NCBI RefSeq assembly: GCF_013031355.1
Contig: NZ_WPZO01000018.1
Location: 1-41,230, forward strand
DNA length: 41,230 bases
DNA from: Ruegeria arenilitoris
Lineage (GTDB): Bacteria; Pseudomonadota; Alphaproteobacteria; Rhodobacterales; Rhodobacteraceae
Direction: 5' to 3'
Below, one piece after another: positions 15,740-22,936 of this stretch. The notes beneath the pieces are model-generated. The model was not told the origin of the DNA, did not search any database, and was given only the letters and a program-made list of their open reading frames with translations. Position 1 is the first letter of the stretch. Each line of letters begins with the position of its first letter. The translations under genes were made by a program, and so were the position numbers.

Positions 15740-16663
15740 ATGATCGAAATCGGCGCCATTCCCATATTTGTCGCTGTGGCCGAAAGCGGTGGCTTTGCTG
15801 CAGCTGCGCGGCGATTGGGGATCACGAAATCAGCCGTCAGCAAACGGATAGGCACACTGGAAGCGCATCTTGGCACCCAGCTGTTTCATCGCTCGACACG
15901 TAGCATTTCGTTGACTGAAGCCGGGGAAATCTACCTGACGCACGCAATTCAGGCGTTGGGATCGGCGCAGGAGGCAGAAGACGCAGTTGCGGCCGTGCAG
16001 GGGCAACCGGTCGGGCATCTGAAGATAAGCGCGCCGATGTCCTTCGGGCGGCTGCATATTGCACCGCTGCTCACTGATTTTCTGGCCGCCTATCCTGATA
16101 TCACGATGGACCTAACTATGGATGATCGGGTCATTGATCTGGTCGATGCCGGGCTGGATATGGCCATCCGGGCCGGCACCCTGCCTGACTCAGCCCTGAT
16201 CGCGCGGAGGCTGGCGCCGATCCATAGCGTCCTTGTCGCTTCACCGAAATACATATCGCGAATGGGTGCCCCACAGCATCCCGAAGATCTGCTGGCGCAC
16301 AATTGCCTGCATTACGCCTATTCACGGGATCCTATGGAATGGGTGTTCCAAGGTCCGCATGGAGAAGTGCGGACCCGCACCAAAGGCACACTGCGCGTCA
16401 ACAACAGCGAGACGCTTTGTACCGCGTTACTCGACGGACTTGGGATCGGACGACTGCCAACATTCGTAGCAGGTTCCCATGTGGCCGCTGGCCGTCTGAT
16501 CCGGGTCTTGCCGGAATACGCAATGTCGGAACAGGCGCTTTATGCGGTGTTTCCCGAACGCCGTCATATGCCAATGAAAGTGCGCGCCTTTGTGGATTTC
16601 CTTGCCGAACGGATCGGGAGGGACAGGCCGTTTTGGGATGTCGAGGCGGGGCTGGGAGGCTGA
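15740..16663 (+). CDS. LysR-family transcriptional regulator
   Basis: The 307-residue protein has the LysR HTH near residues 6-62 (FVAVAESGGFAAAARRLG, ITKSAVSKRIGTLEAHL, LFHRSTRSISLTEAGE) and a periplasmic-binding-type effector domain after residue 90 (GHLKISAPMSFGRLHIAP, ITMDLTMDDRVIDLVDAG). AGGG precedes ATG at 4-7 bases. It is divergent from the GST operon over 112 bases and is the likely controller of it. It resembles the other LysR at 12280 in arrangement, not closely in sequence. Confidence 0.92.
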   Translation: MIEIGAIPIFVAVAESGGFAAAARRLGITKSAVSKRIGTLEAHLGTQLFHRSTRSISLTEAGEIYLTHAIQALGSAQEAEDAVAAVQGQPVGHLKISAPMSFGRLHIAPLLTDFLAAYPDITMDLTMDDRVIDLVDAGLDMAIRAGTLPDSALIARRLAPIHSVLVASPKYISRMGAPQHPEDLLAHNCLHYAYSRDPMEWVFQGPHGEVRTRTKGTLRVNNSETLCTALLDGLGIGRLPTFVAGSHVAAGRLIRVLPEYAMSEQALYAVFPERRHMPMKVRAFVDFLAERIGRDRPFWDVEAGLGG

Positions 16664-16760
16664 GGCGCATCGAGAGCTGCACATGACCATCTCTCAATTC
16701 GACGACCTGAGTGGCGCCAAACATAGCGTCGCCGCGCCGGTTCCGTATCTTTTTTCAAGC

Positions 16761-16985
16761 CTACCGGTTTCGTGGATGGTTGCGCGCTTTGCGTTCATTC
16801 CCGCGTTTATAGTTGCCGGTAACACGGGCCATTTCCTGCTGTTGGCCCTCGAAATCCAGACCGCCCATATCTTGCAGAAACCATTCCGCCTTGTCGCCCC
16901 GAAGAGTCGTCGCGCGCCGACCGTGATGATCGACCACCACATCGCCATTCTTCGCACGCCGGAAGGTAAAACCAAGATTGCCCAT
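16761..16985 (-). CDS. Small conserved hypothetical protein
   Basis: The 74-residue protein resembles a small family seen in rhizobia and roseobacters: an opening GNLGFTFRRAKNGDVVVDHH followed by GRRATTLRG, and a basic tail QEMARVTGNYKRGNERKARN. No catalytic motif is visible. Its charged tail could bind nucleic acid, but this is a guess. It is convergent with the LysR gene and solitary. The short open frames on the other strand over this region are shadows. Confidence 0.65.
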   Translation of the reverse strand: MGNLGFTFRRAKNGDVVVDHHGRRATTLRGDKAEWFLQDMGGLDFEGQQQEMARVTGNYKRGNERKARNHPRNR

Positions 16986-17077
16986 TTCGCTCTCGTCGTA
17001 TAGTTGCTCTGGGTGTCTGACGTCTGCGCTCGCCGGACAGGTTTTGGACTTGGATTAACAGGAAATCCGGAACATCG

Positions 17078-17170
17078 AAATATGCCGCTGGCAAGTTAGT
17101 CAGGGGCATTAAGCGCCAGACACGCAGACACTACTCTTCTGAAGAACAGATTCGGATTGCCCTGGCCGGT
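17078..17170 (+). pseudogene. IS3-family OrfA N-terminal remnant
   Basis: The frame reads AGKLVRGIKRQTRRHYSSEE then QIRIALAGLRGE, the typical start of IS3 OrfA (helix-turn-helix subunit). After GLRGE similarity ends and the frame runs into a stop at 17250-17252. There is no ATG or ribosome binding site. The remnant is of the same IS type as the OrfB tail at 7154-7399 but lies 9.7 kb away and in opposite orientation. Confidence 0.65.
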
Positions 17171-17250
17171 CTGCGGGGCGAAGTGCGCATTGCTTCGCTG
17201 GGGAAAGTGGTGAATGCCGCGTGTGGGCTGAACGACTTTACTCGACCGGT

Positions 17251-17614
17251 CTAGAGTTCCCGCTCTTGAACAATAAATGCGCATGACTTTGTGTGGTCGA
17301 CAAAACTGGCCTCGTCTTGCAGCAACTCTGCGCTTAGCTCTTGCATTTCAGAGGTACCCATCGCCTCCATCAGATCTTGTTCAGAAGAGAACCAGACCTC
17401 AGCCACACCGTCAAATTCCGGTTGCATGCTTCTGGACACCCGAATCGCGTCATTCAGTGGGCTGTCAATTGTATGGCTTTGTACATACCGCTTCGAGCGC
17501 ATTACCGTCGCGTTCTTTTTAAAAAAATGGCCCGTGCTTGTTCAGCCAATAATCCTGGAACTCTTCTCGGCTAATGTTCGAACGGCGGTGCAAACACATG
17601 ATCAGTTTAATCAT
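17251..17614 (-). pseudogene. EthD-domain protein, interrupted by a one-base frameshift
   Basis: The first half reads IKLIMCLHRRSNISREEFQD then YWLNKHGPFF in one frame and stops; the second half continues as KKNATVMRSKRYVQSHTIDS in another, ending DEASFVDHTKSCAFIVQERE at 17251. The break falls in a T7-A5 run (17516-17527). Six T in place of seven would restore one frame with an intact GPFFKKNAT junction. The start would be ATG 17614. EthD-fold proteins are ~100-residue dimeric ferredoxin-like proteins found with ring-degrading or polyketide enzymes. It may be a real pseudogene, a phase-variable gene or a sequencing error. Confidence 0.75.
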
Positions 17615-17797
17615 CGGGAATATCTCATTTTGATGCTCAGATGCTCTAAGTATGAGCGGAAATTCTGAAAGGTCCAATGGCCAGCAATGGCCAACCACTA
17701 CGCAGGCAAGAGGATAGATTGCTACGCTATCCGCACGGCGAGGGGACTGTTAACAGAAATTGTGATATCAAAATTTAACATTGTTTTGGAGCGCCAA

Positions 17798-18193
17798 TTG
17801 AAGGCAGACCTCAGCGAAAACGCCCTTGAAGCAACCGAGTTTCTGAAGGCCATGGCACATGACGGTCGTCTGCAGATATTGTGCCTGCTTCTCACCGGTG
17901 AGAAATCTGTTGGCGAAATTCAGGACACGTTCTCCATGCGCCAAGCCGCAGCCTCGCAGCAACTGTCCCGTCTGCGCCTTTCTGGGTTGGTCGGTGCACG
18001 ACGCGATGGGAAGAACATTTACTACAGGATCGCCGATCAAAGAGTATCAGCGGTCGTTGCTGTGTTGTATGAACTCTTTTGTGACGATGTGGGTGATGCA
18101 TGGGAGGTTATAATGAATAACATACTCATCTTTTTTACCACTGTGCCACGACAACACCTTGATCAGAGGTCTGTCGGATCCAAGCTGCCATAG
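17798..18193 (+). CDS. ArsR-family repressor, SqrR/BigR-like (candidate persulfide sensor), copy 1
   Basis: The ArsR winged helix is clear: ATEFLKAMAHDGRLQILCLL, then GEIQDTFSMRQAAASQQLSR (recognition helix), LVGARRDGKNIYYR. From the chosen start, cysteines fall at positions 29 (ILC) and 95 (LFC), 66 apart; SqrR (C41/C107) and BigR (C42/C108) have the same spacing, and form a polysulfide link there. I chose TTG 17798, with GGAG 6 bases ahead. Against copy 2 at 28084 the DNA stays alike upstream of this codon but shows a one-base indel, so upstream is probably non-coding. The tail runs about 30 residues past the paralog's end, likely a lost stop codon. No sulfide genes are adjacent. Confidence 0.82.
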   Translation: MKADLSENALEATEFLKAMAHDGRLQILCLLLTGEKSVGEIQDTFSMRQAAASQQLSRLRLSGLVGARRDGKNIYYRIADQRVSAVVAVLYELFCDDVGDAWEVIMNNILIFFTTVPRQHLDQRSVGSKLP

Positions 18194-18237
18194 GCACCAT
18201 TCACGTAAATTCATCGCCTTAGCCTGCTGGATTGGCT

Positions 18238-18915
18238 TCAATCCTCTCTTTTTAGCCGTTCTGCCATTTCAGAAAACCCGCGCAGTTCGGCGTGTTCGAG
18301 TGGTGTAGTTCCGTTTCGATCGGCAAGCGATCGGTCAGCACCCGCTGCCAACAACGCATCCAGAACCGCAAGATGATCCGGGCCGCCGTCACCAAGCACA
18401 ACGGCTTCGATAGCTGCTGTCCAGTGCAGATTGTTCACATGGTCCAAGGGTGCGCCAGCAGCGATCAGCCGTCGAACAATCTCGACATGCCCGAGATGCG
18501 CGGCCGCGATCAGTGCCGTTCCCTCATAAGGGCTGGTCGTCAGGCCGGGATCGTTGCCTAGCTCGATGGCGAGCGTCATCAGTTCTGGATCGTTTGCAAC
18601 GGCCGCAATTGTGACTACGTCGTAAGACTGGCCTTCAAGCGCGTTCATGTCGGCACCGGTCTCAGCGAGAGCACGCAACGCCCCGTCCTCTGAAGCAAAC
18701 GCGGCCACATGGGCTGGTGTGCGGCCTCGTGAGTCCCGCGCGTTGACGTTTGCCCCCGTCTCAACAAGCTGCCGGATCATTTCTTCGCTGCCGGTGTGAG
18801 CGGCTGCGAAGAGACCGTCGTATTGCGCGACCTCATCAGCTGAAGGCGGTGTCTGTGCCCTGCCTGCGCTGGCGGCAAGACCCATCACGAAGGCAAACAG
18901 TAGAAAACGAAACAT
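18238..18915 (-). CDS. Exported ankyrin-repeat protein
   Basis: The 225-residue protein has a signal peptide (MFRFLLFAFVMGLAASAGRA, cleavage after GRA) followed by about five ankyrin repeats: GLFAAAHTGSEEMIRQLVE, NARDSRGRTPAHVAAFA, NALEGQSYDVVTIAAVA, EGTALIAAAHLGHVEIVRRL and HWTAAIEAVVLGDGGPDH. Ankyrins mediate protein binding; the partner is unknown, and the place is the periplasm. AGGATCGGCC precedes ATG. It stands alone, convergent with the ArsR gene. A Cys-free short N-terminus speaks against a lipoprotein. Confidence 0.88.
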   Translation of the reverse strand: MFRFLLFAFVMGLAASAGRAQTPPSADEVAQYDGLFAAAHTGSEEMIRQLVETGANVNARDSRGRTPAHVAAFASEDGALRALAETGADMNALEGQSYDVVTIAAVANDPELMTLAIELGNDPGLTTSPYEGTALIAAAHLGHVEIVRRLIAAGAPLDHVNNLHWTAAIEAVVLGDGGPDHLAVLDALLAAGADRSLADRNGTTPLEHAELRGFSEMAERLKRED

Positions 18916-19020
18916 GGCCGATCCTATTACCTACATTTTGGTCAGCTATAGTAGTAGCGGATGCACTCGATGTCATATTCCATTCAGGATTAGAATCTTT
19001 TCCCGGGAATTGATTTCGCA

Positions 19021-19314
19021 ATGCCATTGGACAGATGGGCTGAGTTTGCCGACAATCGCGTCATGGAGCTGTCAGCAACCACACCTGTCCATCTGATCCA
19101 TGTGGATCCAGACGTCAACATGGCGCGGTTCTATGGGATTGAACTGCAGCCGACGCTGTTTGGGGAAGTGTGCGTTCTTCGCACCTGGGGACGTATCGGT
19201 ACAAATGGGCAGGCCATGATGGTCACCTACGACGACGAGACCCAAGCTGCTGAAGCGCTCCAGAAACTCGAGAAGCAAAAGCTCCGTAGAGGGTATGTTC
19301 CGGTCGGTGGTTGA
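19021..19314 (+). CDS. WGR-domain protein
   Basis: The 97-residue protein is essentially one WGR domain: VHLIHVDPDVNMARFYGIEL, then VCVLRTWGRIGTNGQAM with the defining W-G-R, and a closing helix with AAEALQKLEKQKLRRGYVPV. WGR domains occur in DNA-repair ligases and PARPs and bind nucleic-acid ends; small stand-alone versions are frequent on alphaproteobacterial plasmids. The start is uncertain: ATG 19021 gives 97 residues, ATG 19063 gives 83, and neither has a strong ribosome binding site. Confidence 0.85.
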   Translation: MPLDRWAEFADNRVMELSATTPVHLIHVDPDVNMARFYGIELQPTLFGEVCVLRTWGRIGTNGQAMMVTYDDETQAAEALQKLEKQKLRRGYVPVGG

Positions 19315-19366
19315 TACCTACCGACAGCGATAGTAGTTCTTTCATTTCTCAGCCCGGTTGAGCGAT

Positions 19367-19612
19367 CTATTCTTTGGCTACTCGGCCAGAATGGACATGA
19401 TCGCCGAGGTTTTCCAGCTCGTCCTGGCAGGCTTCGGAAATACCTTCTGGCAAATTGTATGCTTCAATATCCGCTTCGATCTTTCTCAAGTCAGATTCCA
19501 GTCCCATAGATTGGAAATCATCTACTGCCCGAAGGCGGTAAATCAAACGTTCAATGAGCAAACGATGGGCAAGCATCCGGCCCAGCAGTTCACGAATTAT
19601 TGGTTCTTGCAT
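19367..19612 (-). CDS. Small hypothetical protein
   Basis: The 81-residue acidic, helix-rich protein (IRELLGRMLAHRLLIERLIY, later EADIEAYNLPEGISEACQDE) has no recognised family. It is preceded by GAGGAGAAC six to seven bases ahead of ATG, so it is likely translated. The short frame on the opposite strand is a shadow. It lies at the left margin of the mobilization backbone. Confidence 0.6.
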   Translation of the reverse strand: MQEPIIRELLGRMLAHRLLIERLIYRLRAVDDFQSMGLESDLRKIEADIEAYNLPEGISEACQDELENLGDHVHSGRVAKE

Positions 19613-20253
19613 GTATCAGTTCTCCTCAATCCGCGCAGTAGGCACGATCGGATTTCCGGGGTCAATCGCGGAACTTAACTTGAGGGGAACCTGCCAAGAT
19701 CGGCGCCCGACGTCCTGTTCGTAGCGAGAAAGCGGGATGCGGTCTTACGCCCTGGCAAATCCCGAGCCTGTCGTCTCGTGACCGGGCTCTAAGTTTCAGC
19801 CGGCATGCCAGCTTCTACCCAGAACACCCCGGCCTGATCTCCCTGCTCCAATAGCCCCTGAACCGTCTCTTGCGAGCCGGGGCAGGGGCTTTGGGTCATG
19901 GTCAGCCCATGCCGTGGTGATCTGCCCATCCGGGTGACGATCCCTTTTGCGCTCCCGCAGGATCGAAGATCCTTTGGCTTCTTTTGTTGGTCAGGCGGGA
20001 TTTGGGCAAGCCAAACGCCACCCGACGCCAGGGGGAAGGCGCAGCCTCCCCCCTCGGACAAGACAAATAGACAAGACCGTGTCCTCGCGCGTTGCGCTGC
20101 GGGCCGCACCACTCTTGTCGATTTGTCTTGTCTCGCCCCTCTCCGCGTTCGCCACGAGGCAGGTTTTAGAGACGACGCCCTTTCAGGGCTTGGCTCAAAA
20201 CCAGCACCAAAAGGGATCAGCCCCGAAGGTCGCATCACAAAGGAGAGACGGTT
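19613..20253. other. 640-bp intergenic region at the start of the mobilization backbone
   Basis: Three overlapping open frames here (19789-20238 minus, 19898-20257 and 19947-20282 plus) look like chance frames in GC-rich DNA: compositions are proline/arginine rich, without recognisable folds. The region contains a 19-bp inverted repeat (20057-20132) and ends with the ribosome binding site of the DUF3768 gene. It could contain a promoter or replication/partition site, but no iterons are seen. Confidence 0.45.
20057..20132. repeat. 19-bp inverted repeat upstream of the DUF3768-ParB genes
   Basis: GACAAGACAAATAGACAAG at 20057-20075 and its reverse complement at 20114-20132 match in 18 of 19 bases; 38 GC-rich bases lie between. 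Each arm contains a direct repeat of GACAAG. It may be a binding site for a dimeric protein such as the ParB-like product, or a long hairpin in the leader transcript. Confidence 0.55.
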
Positions 20254-20658
20254 TTGAATATCGAAGCGGAAAAAGACATTGAGAATGACACGAGCCTTCA
20301 GGCAGTCGAGATTGCGGCCCAGAATGACCTATTTCGGAAAGCCCTGATCGACGCAAATGCGGCGATTGAGATACACTCCAAAGGCATTCAGGGCCAGGTG
20401 TTTGTCACGCCCGGCGTGTCCGGCGAAGGGATGGAGTTCCAGACCGCAGTTTTGAAGGCGGTCGCAACGGATGACCAGTTCGACGAGGGCAATGACCCTT
20501 ATGGCGATCACACATTCGGATCGGTGACGGTCAGCGGTCAGAAGCTGTTCTGGAAGATCGATCTTTACGACGCGGACTACAAATACGGCTCCGACCATCC
20601 GTTTGATCCCGCAGTGACCCGCCGCGTCCTGACCATCATGCGCCCTAGCGAATACTGA
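20254..20658 (+). CDS. DUF3768 protein
   Basis: The 134-residue protein has the DUF3768 features: QNDLFRKA near the start (usual LND-FR), TPGVSGEGMEFQTAVLKAVA, the core NDPYGDHTFGSVTV, FWKIDLYDADYKYGSDHPFD and the ending VTRRVLTIMRPSEY. Function of the family is not known; it is typical of alphaproteobacterial plasmids and integrative elements. The start is TTG 20254 with AAAGGAG nine bases ahead; no in-frame ATG precedes the conserved part. It leads the DUF3768 - small gene - ParB series. Confidence 0.85.
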   Translation: MNIEAEKDIENDTSLQAVEIAAQNDLFRKALIDANAAIEIHSKGIQGQVFVTPGVSGEGMEFQTAVLKAVATDDQFDEGNDPYGDHTFGSVTVSGQKLFWKIDLYDADYKYGSDHPFDPAVTRRVLTIMRPSEY

Positions 20659-20664
20659 GACCAG

Positions 20665-20685
20665 CCCTGTCCCACAGGGGCAGGG
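20665..20685 (+). terminator. Intergenic hairpin (9-bp stem) without T-tract
   Basis: CCCTGTCCC and GGGGCAGGG pair (one G-T) around an ACA loop, 7 bases after the DUF3768 stop. No T-run follows, so full termination is doubtful; it may set the 3' end or processing between genes. Confidence 0.4.
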
Positions 20686-20723
20686 TCTGCAAGCGCAACC
20701 TGCGCAGGAAAGGAGGTGAGTTT

Positions 20724-20837
20724 ATGCCTGCAAAGATCATCGAACAGCGAACACGTGAAGCTGTGGAATTGCTCAAGAAGGGAGGCCTGTCTGCAAACAT
20801 CGCGCTCCGCTTCTTGAAACAACACGCAGCCGCCTAA
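20724..20837 (+). CDS. 37-residue small protein with near-perfect Shine-Dalgarno
   Basis: AAAGGAGGTGA ends three bases before ATG 20724, almost the complement of the 16S rRNA end. The product, MPAKIIEQRTREAVELLKKG and GLSANIALRFLKQHAAA, is a basic amphipathic helix-turn-helix-like peptide. No family is recognised. It lies between DUF3768 and ParB on the same strand. A hairpin (20849-20866) follows. It is a good candidate for a missed plasmid-specific small protein, possibly a DNA-binding or toxin/antitoxin peptide; function is unknown. Confidence 0.65.
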   Translation: MPAKIIEQRTREAVELLKKGGLSANIALRFLKQHAAA

Positions 20838-20848
20838 GCGGCCTCGCG

Positions 20849-20866
20849 CTACCCCAGAAGGGGTAG
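20849..20866 (+). terminator. Hairpin between the small gene and ParB
   Basis: CTACCCC and GGGGTAG form a 7-bp stem around an AGAA loop, 11 bases after the small gene's stop and 46 before ParB. No T-tract follows, so it could be a partial terminator or RNA-processing site. Confidence 0.35.
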
Positions 20867-20911
20867 AGCACCCTTAACACGAAGCGAAACACTCAAACAA
20901 GGATTTGCCCA

Positions 20912-22777
20912 ATGAGCAAAGTCGAAACATTCACCGCACCGGAAACCATCGAAACCCTCGCCCTGTCCGATCTCTACCTGTCCGACCTGAACCCACGGCA
21001 GGAGGTTGGCGAGGACAGCATTGCCCTGCTGGCCGACAGTCTGGTCATGTGCGGCCTGATCCAGAACCTCAGCGGTCTGCGCGATGCGGATGGAAAGGTG
21101 GCCGTTGTTGCTGGTGGCCGCCGGCTGCGAGCTTTGAACATCGCCGTGACCGAACGCGCCGATCTGGCACTGGTTCCCGTGAAGATCACCGACAATCCGT
21201 TTGTAGCCGAGCAGTGGGCCAATGCGGAAAACACCGCCCGTGAGGAACTGGAACCGGTGGACGAGGTCCGAGCCTACGGCAAGATGGCCGAGAAATCCCT
21301 GTCTGTTGCCAAGATCAGCAATGCGTTCGGCGTGACCGAAGCCCATGTGCGCCGCCGACTTGCACTGGCAGGTTTGCCCGCCGCCGTTCTGGATGCACTC
21401 AAGGCGGGTGAGATCAGCATGGGGCTGGCCAAGGCCATGACCGTCAGCACCGAGGAAGAGAAAATTCTGGAGGTTCTGGAACAGGCCAAGGAGTGCCGAT
21501 GGTTCAGTGAGCATGATGTGAAACAGGCCCTGACGTCGGAGGCTGTCAGCAGCACCAACCGCAAGGCTATGTTTGTGGGGCAGGAGGCCTATGTTGAAGC
21601 AGGCGGCACCGTCACTGCTGATCTCTTTGCCGATGAGACCCTGTTCAATGACGGAACGCTACTAGATCATCTGTTTGCAGAGAAGCTTGCGGAAGAAGCA
21701 GAGAAGCTGCGGGAAGCGGAAGGCTGGGACTGGGTGGACACCCATGAAGACAGCTACATTCCCTATGGGTTTTCGGGCATCGTAGGCATGCACCGTCTGG
21801 AGATGGTGAGCCGGGACTTCACCGAAGAGCAGGCCGAGCGGTATGACGAACTGGCCGAACTTTATGAGGCTGAGGCTCTGGATGAAGATGGCGAAAAGGA
21901 GCTGGCCGCGCTTGAGGACTATGCCGCACCCTTCTATTCCGACGATCAGCGCAAGCTGTCCGGTGTGTTTGTCTATGTCGACAATAGTGGCGAGATCAAA
22001 ACGTCATCGGCCTATGTTGCGGCGGAACATGTACAGGCCGCCATTGAGGCCGGTGTTCTGGCTCCGGTCAAAGAGCCCGAGATTAAGGAGACACCAAAAC
22101 CGGCCTATTCACAGAAGTTCATCGACGACATGGTGGCGATCCGGCTGGCAGCAGTTCAAACGGCTCTGCTGGACAAGCCCGATTATGTGCTAAGCCTGTT
22201 TGCCTTCTACGCCACCCCGGCCTCCGGTCTGACCAGCAACCTGTTCGGGTTTGGCTATGGCGGCGCCGAGCGGAACACGCCCGAGATCGATGACCAGTTC
22301 ATCCTCGATCCGCGCCTTGGCGGGGAGCGGGACGAAGCGGCAGAGGCAGCCTATGACCAATTTCAGGAGATGGCCGCACAAGGCAGCGTGGAGGCGTTCA
22401 AAGCGTTTCGCGATCTGGGAAAGAAGGTCCGGAATGGAGAGATCACGGCTTTTCTGGCTCGGCGGTTCCTGACCCAACGCCCGGAGTTCATGGCGGAGAT
22501 CGCGGCTGAGATTGGTGCCGACATGCGCGCGATCTGGACCCCGTCTGCTGAGAACTGCTTCAAACGGCTGAAAGGCTGGCAGCTGGATGATCTCTACAAG
22601 GACCTGCTGGACCTGCATGGCGACACCGGCATGTTCAAGGCTTTCGCAAAATCCAAGAAAGGCGCGAAGAACGAGGCGATGCACAAGCTGTTCAACGATG
22701 TGGAACATCAGGATGCACTAGGCGTGACCGAGGCACAGAAAGCCCGGATCGATGTTTGGGTGCCGGATTGCATTTGA
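20912..22777 (+). CDS. ParB/RepB/Spo0J-family partition-like protein
   Basis: The 621-residue protein has an N-terminal ParB domain: LALSDLYLSDLNPRQEVGED, SIALLADSLVMCGLIQNLSG, the nucleotide-binding-type motif GGRRLRAL (68-75), and NAENTAREELEPVDEVRAYG. An HTH follows at about 129-152 (LSVAKISNAFGVTEAHVRRR). The ~450-residue tail is acidic and helix-rich and is a feature of ParB-like proteins on alphaproteobacterial plasmids and integrative elements. AAGGA lies ahead of ATG. No ParA gene lies next to it, so a role in regulation or nucleoid association is as likely as classical partition. A strong terminator follows. Confidence 0.87.
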   Translation: MSKVETFTAPETIETLALSDLYLSDLNPRQEVGEDSIALLADSLVMCGLIQNLSGLRDADGKVAVVAGGRRLRALNIAVTERADLALVPVKITDNPFVAEQWANAENTAREELEPVDEVRAYGKMAEKSLSVAKISNAFGVTEAHVRRRLALAGLPAAVLDALKAGEISMGLAKAMTVSTEEEKILEVLEQAKECRWFSEHDVKQALTSEAVSSTNRKAMFVGQEAYVEAGGTVTADLFADETLFNDGTLLDHLFAEKLAEEAEKLREAEGWDWVDTHEDSYIPYGFSGIVGMHRLEMVSRDFTEEQAERYDELAELYEAEALDEDGEKELAALEDYAAPFYSDDQRKLSGVFVYVDNSGEIKTSSAYVAAEHVQAAIEAGVLAPVKEPEIKETPKPAYSQKFIDDMVAIRLAAVQTALLDKPDYVLSLFAFYATPASGLTSNLFGFGYGGAERNTPEIDDQFILDPRLGGERDEAAEAAYDQFQEMAAQGSVEAFKAFRDLGKKVRNGEITAFLARRFLTQRPEFMAEIAAEIGADMRAIWTPSAENCFKRLKGWQLDDLYKDLLDLHGDTGMFKAFAKSKKGAKNEAMHKLFNDVEHQDALGVTEAQKARIDVWVPDCI

Positions 22778-22786
22778 ACCTAACGG

Positions 22787-22809
22787 GGCAGGGCGCTTTG
22801 CGCCCTGCC
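22787..22809 (+). terminator. Terminator after the ParB-like gene
   Basis: GGCAGGGCGC and GCGCCCTGCC form a perfect 10-bp stem with a TTT loop, 10 bases after the stop, followed by TCTCAATCTCT. Confidence 0.75.
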
Positions 22810-22893
22810 TCTCAATCTCTGGCTGTGTTAGCCTCAATGATGAAAACTCAAAGTGGCATTGCGCAAACACCCCGTCGCGCATAGCTATCAGAG

Positions 22894-22915
22894 GTAGGCC
22901 ACCCGGCCTACTTTT
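22894..22915 (+). terminator. Leader hairpin with T-run before the 184-aa gene (possible attenuator)
   Basis: GTAGGCC and GGCCTAC form a perfect stem around an ACCC loop, followed by TTTT. It is the second terminator-like hairpin after ParB and sits only 22 bases before the ATG at 22937, so it could work as an attenuator or as a backup terminator. Confidence 0.55.
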
Positions 22916-22936
22916 AAAGGTGGTACTTTCGCCAAA

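Noticed and set aside
19789..20282. Three overlapping open frames on both strands before DUF3768
   Set aside because: They overlap each other, have low-complexity Pro/Arg/Ser composition, no good starts and no recognisable fold.
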